Source: CAZEDL01 sp964585245
GTDB taxonomy: Bacteria > Patescibacteriota > Patescibacteriia > Magasanikbacterales > GWA2-37-8
Direction of reading: 5' to 3'
Assembly (NCBI GenBank): GCA_964585245.1
Contig: CAZPCV010000003.1
Location: 1-47,116 of the forward strand
DNA: 47,116 nt
Shown piece after piece: positions 6,306 through 15,023 of this stretch. Under the pieces are notes generated by a model. That model saw only the letters and a list, made by a program, of their open reading frames with translations. It was not told where the DNA came from and made no database searches. Numbering within the stretch: the first letter of the stretch is position 1; each line of letters begins with the position of its first letter. The translations under genes were made by a program, and so were the position numbers.

Positions 6306-8699
6306 ATGTCCCGCCACCGTGCCCGCCAACCGTCGCTTTGGGAACGCATCGACTTGAACCCCGAAATAAATCGCGGCTTGTTGGCTATTTTATTGGTCGT
6401 AACCGCTATTGTCTGTGCCCTTAGCTTTTTTAACCTCGCGGGTGTAGCCGGGCAATTTATCGACGCTTTGCTAATTTTTATTTTTGGCAAAGTCCGCTAC
6501 GTTTTCCCCTTGATTTTAATTACGGTTGCATATCTCATGACCCGGCGGGCTGATTATGACTATCGCCCCACTCATTGGCTGGGAAGTATTCTGTTTTTTT
6601 TAAGTTTCAACGGCATCGTACAATTAAGTGATCCTTCCTATGACCGCATTATTACCGGCGATGGCGGCGGCGGATTGATTGGTTTTATCCTGGCCTACCC
6701 GCTCTCTATCTACATCGGCTACTGGGGCGGTCTCGCCATCTTGATCGGCCTACTCATTACCGCGATTATATTTTTGTTCAATACCACGCTCGCCGAACTC
6801 ATCGATTTACATCGTAAATTGTTTTTGGCCTTGGGTTTTGTCGGCAAACACATTTTATTATTTTTTGGCATCTTCAAACGAGCCTCCCCCACCACCCAAG
6901 CAGCAGACACTTCTTTCGAGCGTTCCTTTGTACGCGGTAAACTAGGCAAACAGTCCGAGGCCGAAGACGAAGAAGAGATTGAAGAAACAGATGATGAAGA
7001 AGAAAGTAACGACGACAAACCCACAATTAAAAAATCCTCTGAATTTGTACGACCCAAAATTACTACGCCCACTCCGCCTATCATGCCCATTAACAAACCG
7101 GCGCCTGTGTATCGCGATTTACCGCCGTTTGATTTATTAAACACCTCTAAAAGCAAACCCACCTCCGGTGATATCGAAGAAAATGGCAAAATCATTGCCG
7201 ACACATTCAAAAACTTCGGCATTGATGTGGAAATGGCAGATGTGCGGGTAGGGCCCACCGTTACCCAATATTCGTTGCATCCAGCCAAAGGCGTGAAGCT
7301 CACCCGCATTACGGCCTTAAATAATGATCTGGCGCTCGCGCTAGCCGCGCACCCAATTCGCATCGAAGCCCCTATTCCTGGTAAATCACTGGTCGGTATA
7401 GAGGTACCAAATGAAAAGGTGGCGATGGTAAGTTTGCGCGAACTACTCGAAAGCCCGGAATTCCAGGGCCGCAAACATAATATGCAGGTGGCGCTTGGCA
7501 AAGACGTGGCGGGCAAGGTATGGCTGGGTGATTTACCACGTATGCCACATTTGCTTATTGCCGGGGCAACCGGAGCCGGGAAAACCGTAGGTATAAATAC
7601 AATTATTTTAAGTTTGTTATACCAAAATACCCCGGCCACGTTGCGCTTCATCATGGTTGATCCTAAACGGGTAGAATTAACCCTCTATAACGGCATCCCG
7701 CATTTATTGACGCCGGTTATTACCGATGCCCTAAAAACCGTCAATGCGCTCAAATGGACTATCCAAGAAATGGAACGACGCTTCGATGTGCTCGCAGCTG
7801 CCGGCAAACGCGATATTCTGTCGTATAATGAAAAGGCAGCTGAACCACTCCCCTACCTGGTATTTGTGATCGACGAACTGGCGGATTTGATGGCTACATC
7901 TTCGAGTGAAGTCGAAGGCGGAATTATTCGCATCGCCCAGATGGCCCGCGCCGTAGGTATTCACCTGATTGTTGCCACTCAGCGGCCGAGTGTGGAAGTT
8001 ATTACCGGCCTCATGAAGGCTAATATCCCAGGGCGCGTAGCCTTCTCGGTAGCGTCTCTCATTGATTCACGCACCATTTTAGATTGCCCAGGAGCCGAGC
8101 AGCTTCTTGGTCGCGGTGATATGTTGTTTTTGACCGCAGAACTTTCAAAACCAAAACGTATACAAGGAGCGTATGTATCGGAAGAAGAAATGAAACGTGT
8201 CATTGATTACCTGAAAGGCGACGAGCCGCCAGTGTATGACGAAACCATCGTCTCTAAAGGCGGAGCGTCCGGTAGCGGCACGGCCAACCTTTTTGGCGGG
8301 CCGAGTGACGATCAAGACCCTTTATTTAACGAAGCGAAACAACTTATTTTGGAAAGTGGCAAAGCCAGCGCTTCACTATTACAGCGCCGGATGAAAGTGG
8401 GCTATGCCCGCGCCGCGCGCTTGCTTGACGAACTAGAAGAGGCTGGTATAGTAGGTCCGGCAGACGGAGCGAAACCACGCGAAGTATTTACCGAACATTT
8501 AGAAGACGCGCCAGAAATGCCTGCCGAAGAACAGACGATGGATTTGGGCGGCTCGGTATTCGATGCACCAGCCCCGCCAACAGAGGCACAACCTGAAAAC
8601 TCTGCAATCGAGACGACTGAGCCTACGACTACAGAGTCTGCGGAACCAGCCAAGAAAAAAGACGAAGACAGTGACGATGATTTCTTTGTTTCATTATAA
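6306..8699 (+). CDS. ftsK: FtsK/SpoIIIE family DNA translocase
   Basis: Septum-anchored ATP-driven DNA pump that clears chromosome ends during division. The 797-aa protein has four to five predicted membrane spans in residues 20-165, then an acidic linker (about 215-240, runs of E and D), the FtsK alpha/beta motor with Walker A GATGAGKT near 420-427 and Walker B YLVFVIDELADL near 517-526, and a C-terminal winged-helix gamma domain near 673-735 (LLQRRMKVGYARAARLLDELE). An unusual tail of about 60 residues follows the gamma domain, rich in Glu, Pro and Thr and ending EDSDDDFFVSL. The start ATG fits the promoter at 6214. The next gene begins 5 bp after the stop. Confidence 0.95.
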   Translation: MSRHRARQPSLWERIDLNPEINRGLLAILLVVTAIVCALSFFNLAGVAGQFIDALLIFIFGKVRYVFPLILITVAYLMTRRADYDYRPTHWLGSILFFLSFNGIVQLSDPSYDRIITGDGGGGLIGFILAYPLSIYIGYWGGLAILIGLLITAIIFLFNTTLAELIDLHRKLFLALGFVGKHILLFFGIFKRASPTTQAADTSFERSFVRGKLGKQSEAEDEEEIEETDDEEESNDDKPTIKKSSEFVRPKITTPTPPIMPINKPAPVYRDLPPFDLLNTSKSKPTSGDIEENGKIIADTFKNFGIDVEMADVRVGPTVTQYSLHPAKGVKLTRITALNNDLALALAAHPIRIEAPIPGKSLVGIEVPNEKVAMVSLRELLESPEFQGRKHNMQVALGKDVAGKVWLGDLPRMPHLLIAGATGAGKTVGINTIILSLLYQNTPATLRFIMVDPKRVELTLYNGIPHLLTPVITDALKTVNALKWTIQEMERRFDVLAAAGKRDILSYNEKAAEPLPYLVFVIDELADLMATSSSEVEGGIIRIAQMARAVGIHLIVATQRPSVEVITGLMKANIPGRVAFSVASLIDSRTILDCPGAEQLLGRGDMLFLTAELSKPKRIQGAYVSEEEMKRVIDYLKGDEPPVYDETIVSKGGASGSGTANLFGGPSDDQDPLFNEAKQLILESGKASASLLQRRMKVGYARAARLLDELEEAGIVGPADGAKPREVFTEHLEDAPEMPAEEQTMDLGGSVFDAPAPPTEAQPENSAIETTEPTTTESAEPAKKKDEDSDDDFFVSL

Positions 8700-8704
8700 G
8701 CGTT

Positions 8705-9400
8705 ATGGCAATTTTTTGTTTCAAAACTCTGTCTCACACCAAACGCTTGATGCACGATCTGGCTGATGCCAGGAATAAGCACGGCTGGAGCATAGAAGAA
8801 TTAAGTGCCAAAACTCATCTGCCGGTTAAATATATTATGGCCCTAGAACGAGGCGCTTTTCACGAGTTGCCACCCACCAAAACGTTCCGCTTATCATATG
8901 TTCGGGCGCTGGCCACCGCCCTTGAGCTTGACCCGGAAGTGTGTATCGCCCAATTCATACAACAAAATGGTTTGGCAGATTTAAAAATGGTCCACCCGCG
9001 CACCGAGCTACCACGCCTACCTTTCAACTCCGTCAGTATTTTTGTACGAAATTTAATTGGGGGGTTTGCTGTATTATTACTGGTGGGGTATCTGGGCTGG
9101 CAGGTGAAGGGGATTTTACAGCCGCCTAAATTAACAGTATTTTATCCGCTCGAAGGCGCGATCGTGAACGATTTGAACACGACCATCGCCGGACAAACCG
9201 AGGCCGAAACTAAATTATCGATCAACGGTCAGGAAGTATTGTTAAATAATCAAGGTTTATTTTCCGTGCCGGTTGACCTGACGAATGGACTCAACACCGT
9301 AGTTATTTCCGCCATGCGTAAACACGGTAAAACTACTGTAGTCACAAGGCATCTGATCGCCCGCTCAAAAAATACGGTGACACTAAAGAATAAAGAATAA
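8705..9400 (+). CDS. RodZ-like membrane protein with helix-turn-helix domain
   Basis: The 231-aa protein has an N-terminal Xre-type helix-turn-helix as in RodZ (residues 16-85, with WSIEELSAKTHLPVKYIMAL), one membrane span (about 115-135) and an extracellular beta domain (about 140-225) resembling the glucodextranase/Ig-like modules found on many Gram-positive and CPR proteins. RodZ links MreB to the elongation machinery; a shape or division role is likely here but not shown. It follows ftsK by 5 bp and probably shares its promoter. An internal Met at residue 16 just before the domain is an alternative start. Confidence 0.8.
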   Translation: MAIFCFKTLSHTKRLMHDLADARNKHGWSIEELSAKTHLPVKYIMALERGAFHELPPTKTFRLSYVRALATALELDPEVCIAQFIQQNGLADLKMVHPRTELPRLPFNSVSIFVRNLIGGFAVLLLVGYLGWQVKGILQPPKLTVFYPLEGAIVNDLNTTIAGQTEAETKLSINGQEVLLNNQGLFSVPVDLTNGLNTVVISAMRKHGKTTVVTRHLIARSKNTVTLKNKE

Positions 9401-9409
9401 GAAATGAGG

Positions 9410-9440
9410 AATCAAGCAGCTGTACTTTCTTGATTTTTTA
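9410..9440 (+). terminator. possible terminator between the RodZ-like gene and recA
   Basis: AATCAAG and CTTGATT pair across a 12-nt loop and run into T6. The stem is short, so it may only partly block read-through into recA. Confidence 0.45.
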
Positions 9441-9470
9441 CTCCTGATTCTTAATTCATATACCTATTGT

Positions 9471-10553
9471 ATGCCAAAAGCGACGATATCGGAGGAAGTC
9501 AAAGAAAAACTGAAAGCAGCTGAAACAGCTATCGAACAGATCAAAAGCCGATTTGGCGATGGAGCGATCATGAAATTTGGTGAAGCAAAAGCCATGCAGG
9601 TAGAGGCAGTGCCAACTGGATGTTTGTCTCTGGATATCGCCTTGGGTGTGCGCGGCGTACCCCGGGGACGTATTATCGAAGTCTATGGGCCCGAAGCCAG
9701 TGGTAAAACCACGCTCGCTCAACACATTGTATCAGAAGTGCAAAAACTGGGCGGTATCGCAGCCTTTGTGGATGCCGAACACGCTCTTGATCCGGATTAT
9801 GCCAAGAAAATCGGCGTGAAAGTAGATGAATTATTAATCTCTCAACCCGATACCGGGGAACAAGCACTCGAAATCGTCGAGACGTTGGTCCGCTCGAACG
9901 CGGTTGATGTCGTTGTCGTCGACTCGGTGGCCGCTCTCGTGCCGAAAGCCGAAATCGAAGGAGAAATGGGCGATTCGCATATGGGTCTGCAGGCCCGCCT
10001 GATGAGCCAGGCACTGCGCAAACTTACTGGTATCGTCAGCAAATCCAAGACGTTGGTTATTTTCATCAACCAGACGCGTCAAAAAATCGGTATCGTCTTT
10101 GGCAATCCCGAAACCACCACCGGTGGAGTCGCTCTTAAATTTTATTCTTCGGTTCGTATCGAAGTCCGCCGTGCCGCGCAAATCAAACAGGGCGACAAAA
10201 TTATCGGCAACCGCGTAAAGGTAAAAATCGTGAAGAATAAAGTAGCCGCACCGTTCCGCACCTGTGAATTCGATATCATGTATAACGAAGGTATTTCTGT
10301 TGCCGGTGATATCCTTGATGTGGCGACACTTTACAAAGTAATCGACAAAAAAGGTAATTCCTATTTATTCGGTGAGGAAAAATTAGGCGTTGGTCGCGAA
10401 AATGCCAAAACCTTCTTGAAAGAACACCAGCCAGTTTTGAATAAAATCAAAAAACAAGTCTGGGAAGTGGTAGAACGCGGCGATGCACCAGATGAGGAGC
10501 CGGGTGAAAAAGGGAAAGAAACCAGCAGCGAAGAAGTACCGCCGCTCGAATAG
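9471..10553 (+). CDS. recA: recombinase RecA
   Basis: Strand-exchange ATPase for homologous recombination. Full length at 360 aa. Walker A is GPEASGKTT, Walker B is DVVVVDSVAALVP, loop L1 holds EGEMGDSHMGLQARLMSQ, and loop L2 holds FGNPETTTGG followed by VALKFY, where most RecA proteins have NALKFY. The C-terminal tail is acidic (DAPDEEPGEKGKETSSEE), as is usual for RecA. No LexA-type operator was recognised upstream. Confidence 0.97.
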   Translation: MPKATISEEVKEKLKAAETAIEQIKSRFGDGAIMKFGEAKAMQVEAVPTGCLSLDIALGVRGVPRGRIIEVYGPEASGKTTLAQHIVSEVQKLGGIAAFVDAEHALDPDYAKKIGVKVDELLISQPDTGEQALEIVETLVRSNAVDVVVVDSVAALVPKAEIEGEMGDSHMGLQARLMSQALRKLTGIVSKSKTLVIFINQTRQKIGIVFGNPETTTGGVALKFYSSVRIEVRRAAQIKQGDKIIGNRVKVKIVKNKVAAPFRTCEFDIMYNEGISVAGDILDVATLYKVIDKKGNSYLFGEEKLGVGRENAKTFLKEHQPVLNKIKKQVWEVVERGDAPDEEPGEKGKETSSEEVPPLE

Positions 10554-10587
10554 TATTTTTTTATTAATTTTAGTGTAATTTTATTTT

Positions 10588-11349
10588 ATGGATCACCAAA
10601 CATCCAACGCAATGAATTCCGGCTCCTGGCTGCAAGGATTGTCTCCCAAAGCTTCATTAATGATGGGCTTTTTGGGGGCTTTCAGCTTATTGTCGCTCGC
10701 TGGCAACATTGTGCTCGGCACCTTATTTTTTAAAGGCGTAGCCATCATGGGCGGCACCCCAGTAGCAGGACAACCGACCGTAATAAACAACCAACAACCA
10801 ACTGACGACAACACACCGCCACCAATTCAAGCTTTTACTGTTACGAGCCAGGACCATGTGATTGGCCCAGCCAACGCTCCAGTAACTTTGATCGAATACT
10901 CTGATTTCCAATGCCCGTTCTGCTCACGTATTTTCCCAACTTTACAGCAAGTAGTGAAGGAATACGGCAACAAAGTTCGTTTTGTCTATCGTCATTTCCC
11001 GCTCACCAGCATTCATCCGTACGCACAAAAAGCTGCCGAAGCATCAGAATGTGCAGCCGAACAGGGTAAATTCTGGCAATTCCATGATTTGGTTTTCAGC
11101 AATCAGGAACAACTGAACCTGGAACAACTCAAGACCTGGGGCAAGCAGCTCGGCCTCAACACCAGCAAATATAATGACTGTATCGACTCGGGCAAATATG
11201 CCAAGCGCGTACAAACCGATATGCAAGAAGGTGAACAAAAAGGCGTCAGCGGCACCCCGGCCACCTTTATCAATGGCCAACTCGTAAGTGGTGCTCTGCC
11301 CTTTGAATCGTTCAAACAGATTATTGATCAGGCAATTGCCAATAAATAA
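10588..11349 (+). CDS. DsbA-like thiol-disulfide oxidoreductase, membrane-anchored (first copy)
   Basis: Exported thioredoxin-fold oxidase, 253 aa. It has an N-terminal membrane anchor (about residues 25-55), a Pro/Gln/Asn-rich linker and a DsbA/Thioredoxin_4 domain from about 90. The active site is C109-P-F-C112 in YSDFQCPFC, and the cis-Pro loop reads SGTPATF. It most likely introduces disulfides into exported proteins, with the VKOR at 13592 as re-oxidant. A second copy lies at 12888. The HIT gene starts 17 bp after its stop. Confidence 0.9.
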   Translation: MDHQTSNAMNSGSWLQGLSPKASLMMGFLGAFSLLSLAGNIVLGTLFFKGVAIMGGTPVAGQPTVINNQQPTDDNTPPPIQAFTVTSQDHVIGPANAPVTLIEYSDFQCPFCSRIFPTLQQVVKEYGNKVRFVYRHFPLTSIHPYAQKAAEASECAAEQGKFWQFHDLVFSNQEQLNLEQLKTWGKQLGLNTSKYNDCIDSGKYAKRVQTDMQEGEQKGVSGTPATFINGQLVSGALPFESFKQIIDQAIANK

Positions 11350-11365
11350 TTTCTTTTTTGGCCGC

Positions 11366-11749
11366 ATGAAATCCGCTCTTCCAACCCCGCACCCCGAAGC
11401 GATGATTTACGAAGACAATATTTTGTATGCTTGTCTCGCTAATTTCCCGATTGTCAAAGGCCATACCGTAGTAGTGTGGCAAAAGCCGGTTAGCGACCTG
11501 CATCTGTTGGAGAAAAAAGAGTACGAATATCTGATGGACAAAGTAGACGAGGTGCGCTCCGCCCTTCTAAAAACACTGGGAGTAAAAAAAGTCTACCTAG
11601 TGTATATGGACGAAGCCAAGCATGTGCATTGGCATCTGGTACCGCGCTATGACGAACGGGGATATAATGTGTTCTTGCATGAACCCCAAGAGTTAAAGGA
11701 TTTTTCTTTAGCCGCCAAAATTAAGAAAAATTTAATTGTTGAACTTTAA
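11366..11749 (+). CDS. HIT family protein
   Basis: The 127-aa histidine-triad nucleotide hydrolase or transferase has the motif HVHWHLVPRY and the N-terminal strand IYEDNILYACLANFPIVKGH typical of the fold. The substrate is unknown; relatives act on AMP-linked compounds or dinucleoside polyphosphates. An in-frame ATG at 11288 would overlap the upstream dsbA-like gene by 62 nt, and the HIT fold begins only after the ATG at 11366, so I use the latter. It ends just before a strong terminator. Confidence 0.85.
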   Translation: MKSALPTPHPEAMIYEDNILYACLANFPIVKGHTVVVWQKPVSDLHLLEKKEYEYLMDKVDEVRSALLKTLGVKKVYLVYMDEAKHVHWHLVPRYDERGYNVFLHEPQELKDFSLAAKIKKNLIVEL

Positions 11750-11768
11750 CAGACAAAAATTTTACAAA

Positions 11769-11800
11769 AAAACATCCCGATACTATCGGGATGTTTTTAA
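11769..11800. terminator. bidirectional intrinsic terminator after the HIT gene
   Basis: AACATCCCGAT, ACT, ATCGGGATGTT form a perfect 11-bp stem followed by T5 (preceded by A-rich sequence on the other side). It separates the HIT gene from the convergent GC-rich gene B. Confidence 0.9.
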
Positions 11801-11896
11801 TTCATTGCGTTCTATATTATATAAAAATCAATGAGTTATGAGGGCGACCAGGCCTCGGGCGGGTTTCGTCGGGCGCGGACAGGCGGGCGACGGGTC

Positions 11897-11910
11897 GGGG
11901 GGGGGGGGGG
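11897..11910. repeat. G14 homopolymer just downstream of GC-rich gene B
   Basis: Fourteen consecutive G on the plus strand, 11 bp past the stop codon of the minus-strand gene. Tracts this long are slip-prone in replication and in sequencing, so the exact length is unreliable. Confidence 0.85.
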
Positions 11911-11921
11911 CAAGAACGGGT

Positions 11922-12625
11922 CTAGGTTGGGATGGAGACCCCGAGCTGGACCATCCATTCGCGGGCGTTGTGATCCCGCCAGTACTTGCGCTTGGCGTTC
12001 TCGGTGTCGCGCAGCGTCTGCTGTAGGTGGGCGTACCCCCGCTGGAGGCGCTCGCGGGCCTCATCCACACCAAGCTCGGTCGCCAGCGCCTGGCGCAGAT
12101 CCGAGACGGCGGCCGAGAAATCGGAGATGGCGGCTCCGCCCAGATCACCCGCGAGGCGATCGTTCTCGGCCCCACGCCGGTGCCAGACGGCGGCGGCCAC
12201 GTGATTGCCGAGGAGTTCCCCCTCCGTAATGCCCCCATGGTAACACGCGAGGCCGATCACACGATGCTTCTTCGGGCCGTCAGGGATCTGGTCGCTCAAG
12301 GTAAGGGCCAGACGCAGACTTTCCCGGAGCTTCTCTGGGTTCATCTTGGCGCCTGCGATTCGCCGCTCCCCGTTGAACCGGAAGAGGAAGGCCAGGGCCT
12401 GTTCGGCGGGACTTTCCACCTGCTCATACACCAGGCCCCAGATGCTGACCAGGATATCTGGCCGCTTATGACCCATGAGGGCTTGTTCAACTTTCTGGCC
12501 TTCGACGTCGAGAGGCCAGCTGGGGGGTCCCCCAGGAGTTTCGCCACGCCCATCAAGTTTCTCACTTGATGGGCGACGTATGCCGCGAACTCCTCTGTGG
12601 TTAAGTTCTCAAACGAGATGGTCAT
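11922..12625 (-). pseudogene. GC-rich unit B: hypothetical gene with a -1 frame break at a C_CCC_CCA heptamer
   Basis: I do not recognise the family. The first reading frame starts at ATG 12625 (MTISFENLTTEEFAAYVAHQ) after a strong Shine-Dalgarno (AAGGAGGAGGG). The protein continues in the -1 frame after about 35 codons, running to 11922 (about 234 aa in total). The second frame is open through VEGQKVEQALMGHKRPD and then Leu/Ala/Arg/Glu-rich helices ending MVQLGVSIPT. The zero frame at the break reads GAC CCC CCA (12529-12521), an exact X_XXY_YYZ slippery sequence. A one-base deletion, a sequencing error or programmed shifting would all fit. Coding GC is far above the neighbours. Promoter at 12712-12740. 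Confidence 0.6.
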
Positions 12626-12711
12626 GTACCCTCCTCCTTGGTACGAGTTATGGGACAATCAAAATTAAATTTTTTATGTTATTTCGTAAATAAAAACAAA
12701 AATAACTAAAA

Positions 12712-12740
12712 ATAATAGCATACTACTGCTATTTTGTCAA
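12712..12740 (-). promoter_or_regulatory. promoter of GC-rich gene B
   Basis: On the minus strand TTGACA (12740-12735), exactly 17 nt, and TATTAT (12717-12712). The leader to the ATG at 12625 is about 80 nt and AT-rich. Confidence 0.75.
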
Positions 12741-12817
12741 TCTAATTACAGCAATTCAACTCAATTTTAATCTATTTAAAATTAGCCCTTTTATTCAATT
12801 TTTATATATTAAAAGAC

Positions 12818-12847
12818 TTGAATTTTTTCTTCTTCTAACGGTATAAT
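12818..12847 (+). promoter_or_regulatory. promoter of the second dsbA-like gene
   Basis: TTGAAT (12818-12823), 18 nt and a perfect TATAAT (12842-12847), 40 nt before the ATG at 12888. Confidence 0.65.
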
Positions 12848-12887
12848 AACTGCTAATACGATTTTTTGTCTTATATTTTGAAAATCT

Positions 12888-13580
12888 ATGAAACAGACTT
12901 CTTCTGATACCTCTGCCATAAAAAAGATGTTACACCGCTTCGCACTTTGGATGGGTGTTATCGCCCTACTTGGCCTCGCTTTGTACGGCATAATGCGCCT
13001 CGGCGCCGGGTCGCGCAGCGGAGCAACTGTAAATGGTGATGCGACTATTCCGGCGGTCAACGCCCAAGACTGGACCATGGGCAGCAGCATTGCCAAATTA
13101 ACCCTGGTCGAGTATTCCGATTTTCAATGCCCGGCTTGTGCCAGCTACGAACCGCTCTTGAAGGAGTTGCAAAAACAATATGCGGGCACCGTTTTGTTCG
13201 CGTATCGTCACTTTCCACTTCCTCAACATGGCAATGCGATGGCGACGGCGATTGCAGCCGAAGCAGCCGGGAAACAGGGTAAATTCTGGCCGATGCACGA
13301 TCTGTTATTCAGCACGCAAAATAGCTGGTCCAACAGCAGTAAAACTGATGAATTATTTGCCGGGTATGCCGGGCAACTCGGCCTCAATGTAGATCAATTC
13401 AAAAAAGATCTGTCTGACCCGTCCACCAAAGCCGAAGTGACTGCCGACCAAACGAGCGGTGAACAATCAGGGGTTAACAGCACTCCAACATTCTTTTTGG
13501 ATGGCAAACAAATATCCCCTAACCCGATCAATCTAGAGGAGTTTAAAAACCTGATTGATTCCGCTCTCGTTACCAAGTAA
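12888..13580 (+). CDS. DsbA-like thiol-disulfide oxidoreductase, membrane-anchored (second copy)
   Basis: The 230-aa exported thioredoxin-fold oxidase has one N-terminal membrane span (about 18-38), active site C81-P-A-C84 in YSDFQCPAC, and a cis-Pro loop NSTPTF. It differs from the first copy in the dipeptide between the active-site cysteines (PA instead of PF), which usually changes redox potential. It is followed 11 bp later by the VKOR gene, so the two form an oxidase and re-oxidase pair. Confidence 0.9.
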   Translation: MKQTSSDTSAIKKMLHRFALWMGVIALLGLALYGIMRLGAGSRSGATVNGDATIPAVNAQDWTMGSSIAKLTLVEYSDFQCPACASYEPLLKELQKQYAGTVLFAYRHFPLPQHGNAMATAIAAEAAGKQGKFWPMHDLLFSTQNSWSNSSKTDELFAGYAGQLGLNVDQFKKDLSDPSTKAEVTADQTSGEQSGVNSTPTFFLDGKQISPNPINLEEFKNLIDSALVTK

Positions 13581-13591
13581 ATTTAAATCGC

Positions 13592-14053
13592 ATGAAAATT
13601 AATCTTAAAAAAATTTTTATCGGCGGACTCTTATTATTTGGCTTACTAGGATTTTTGGATGCCGGCTTTTTAACCATCGAGCATTTCCGTGGCGAGATTC
13701 CGCCTTGCACCATTACGCACGGCTGCGAACAAGTGACTACCAGCCCTTACTCTTTCATTTTCGGCATCCCCGTGGCTCTCTTGGGGCTCATGTACTATAC
13801 GTCGGTACTTCTTGGTACTGTGCTTTACCTGGATATTAGAGACGAAAAAATCTTGCGCGTACTTGCCCACTATACCATCATCGGATTTCTCTTTTCGCTG
13901 TGGTTTACCTTTTTGCAAGCCTTTGTTATCCGGGCCTGGTGCCAATATTGTTTATTCTCGGCGTTTACTTCTACTTCTTTGTTTATTTTTGGGCTTATTT
14001 ATTCCAATTATCGAACAAAGAGCCTAACAGAACGCGTGAAAGACACTCTGTAG
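13592..14053 (+). CDS. vitamin K epoxide reductase (VKOR) family protein
   Basis: Quinone-linked membrane enzyme that re-oxidises DsbA-like proteins, standing in for DsbB. The 153-aa protein has four predicted membrane helices, a periplasmic-side loop with C39 and C45 (CTITHGCEQV), and active-site C117-Q-Y-C120 near the last helix. The length matches the minimal bacterial VKOR domain with no fused thioredoxin. It is directly downstream of the second DsbA-like gene and 12 bp upstream of the rubrerythrin-VIT1 gene, so all three may be cotranscribed. Confidence 0.9.
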   Translation: MKINLKKIFIGGLLLFGLLGFLDAGFLTIEHFRGEIPPCTITHGCEQVTTSPYSFIFGIPVALLGLMYYTSVLLGTVLYLDIRDEKILRVLAHYTIIGFLFSLWFTFLQAFVIRAWCQYCLFSAFTSTSLFIFGLIYSNYRTKSLTERVKDTL

Positions 14054-14065
14054 TTTTTTATCTGT

Positions 14066-14917
14066 ATGAATAAACAGCTGCTGGCTATTCAGCGCAATGA
14101 ACTGACCGAATATTGGATTTATAAAAAAATCGCTTGCATCGTGAAAGAGCCCCATAACCGGGCCATCATCGAGCGGTTAGCGGCGCAAGAATATCAACAC
14201 CATGAATTGTGGCGCTCCATTACAGGGCAAGAGGTAAAACCAAACACCCTGCATATTTGGTTTTATTATCTGGTGACGCGACTATTGGGATTAAGTTTCG
14301 GGCTTAAATTGATGGAAAAAGGAGAAAAATTGGCCATAGGGCTCTATGAGCGTTTGCAAAGTGACTATCCGCAAATTGCTACCATGTTGCGCGACGAACA
14401 GGATCACGAACAGGCGATTTTGGGCATGATTGATAACCGGGAGCTTGCTAATGTGAGTGCCATGATCCTGGGGCTCAATGACGCAATCGTGGAAATCACC
14501 GGGGCGCTGGCGGGTTTGACACTGGCTCTTGGCACTACCTCGCTTATCGCCCGGGTTGCTCTCATTACCGGGCTAGCCGCATCGCTGTCGATGGCAATTT
14601 CCTCGTATCTATCAGCCGAGGCCGAGCCAGAGAAAAAAGAAAAATCGATACGCCTAGGGCTTACCACGGGCGCGGCTTATAGCATCGCGGTTGTTCTACT
14701 GGTTACGCCGTATTTTTTTATCACCAATGTGTTCGCGGCTTTAACAACGTCGATCATCACCGCCGTCATTATTATTATAGCTTTTAATGCTTACACCTCG
14801 GTTTCTCGCCAAGAGCCGTTTGGCAAAAAAACGGTACAAATGCTGGTGCTTAGCCTGGGTGCGGCGGCTATTAATTTTGGCTTGGGCTTTGTCGTGAAAC
14901 GTTATTTTGGTGTTTAA
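14066..14917 (+). CDS. rubrerythrin-like / VIT1-CCC1 family fusion (membrane-bound ferritin A type)
   Basis: The 283-aa protein has an N-terminal ferritin-like di-iron domain (residues 1-125) with two ExxH motifs (E42-H45 in EYQH, E111-H114 in EQDH). A five-helix VIT1/CCC1 transporter domain follows (about 130-283, beginning ANVSAMILGLNDAIVEITGA). Relatives called MbfA export iron in response to iron or peroxide stress, the ferritin-like part sensing or oxidising the metal. Its place next to AhpC and SOD genes supports an iron and oxygen defence role, though metal specificity cannot be read from sequence. Confidence 0.85.
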   Translation: MNKQLLAIQRNELTEYWIYKKIACIVKEPHNRAIIERLAAQEYQHHELWRSITGQEVKPNTLHIWFYYLVTRLLGLSFGLKLMEKGEKLAIGLYERLQSDYPQIATMLRDEQDHEQAILGMIDNRELANVSAMILGLNDAIVEITGALAGLTLALGTTSLIARVALITGLAASLSMAISSYLSAEAEPEKKEKSIRLGLTTGAAYSIAVVLLVTPYFFITNVFAALTTSIITAVIIIIAFNAYTSVSRQEPFGKKTVQMLVLSLGAAAINFGLGFVVKRYFGV

Positions 14918-15023
14918 AATTGACAATCGCTGCGGCTTCCCCTACCATTCCTAGAGGGATTAAGACTGTACTATACAAGCATAATATTTATTAATGATTT
15001 GTTAAATCTAATCTAGTACTCAT

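Noticed and set aside
6719..7654. 311-aa open frame antisense to ftsK
   Set aside because: It is opposite the FtsK linker and motor. The runs of Ser mirror the Glu/Asp codons of the sense gene.
11831..12569. Several open frames on the plus strand across GC-rich unit B
   Set aside because: High GC leaves many frames open. Only the minus strand has a promoter, a strong ribosome site and protein-like sequence.
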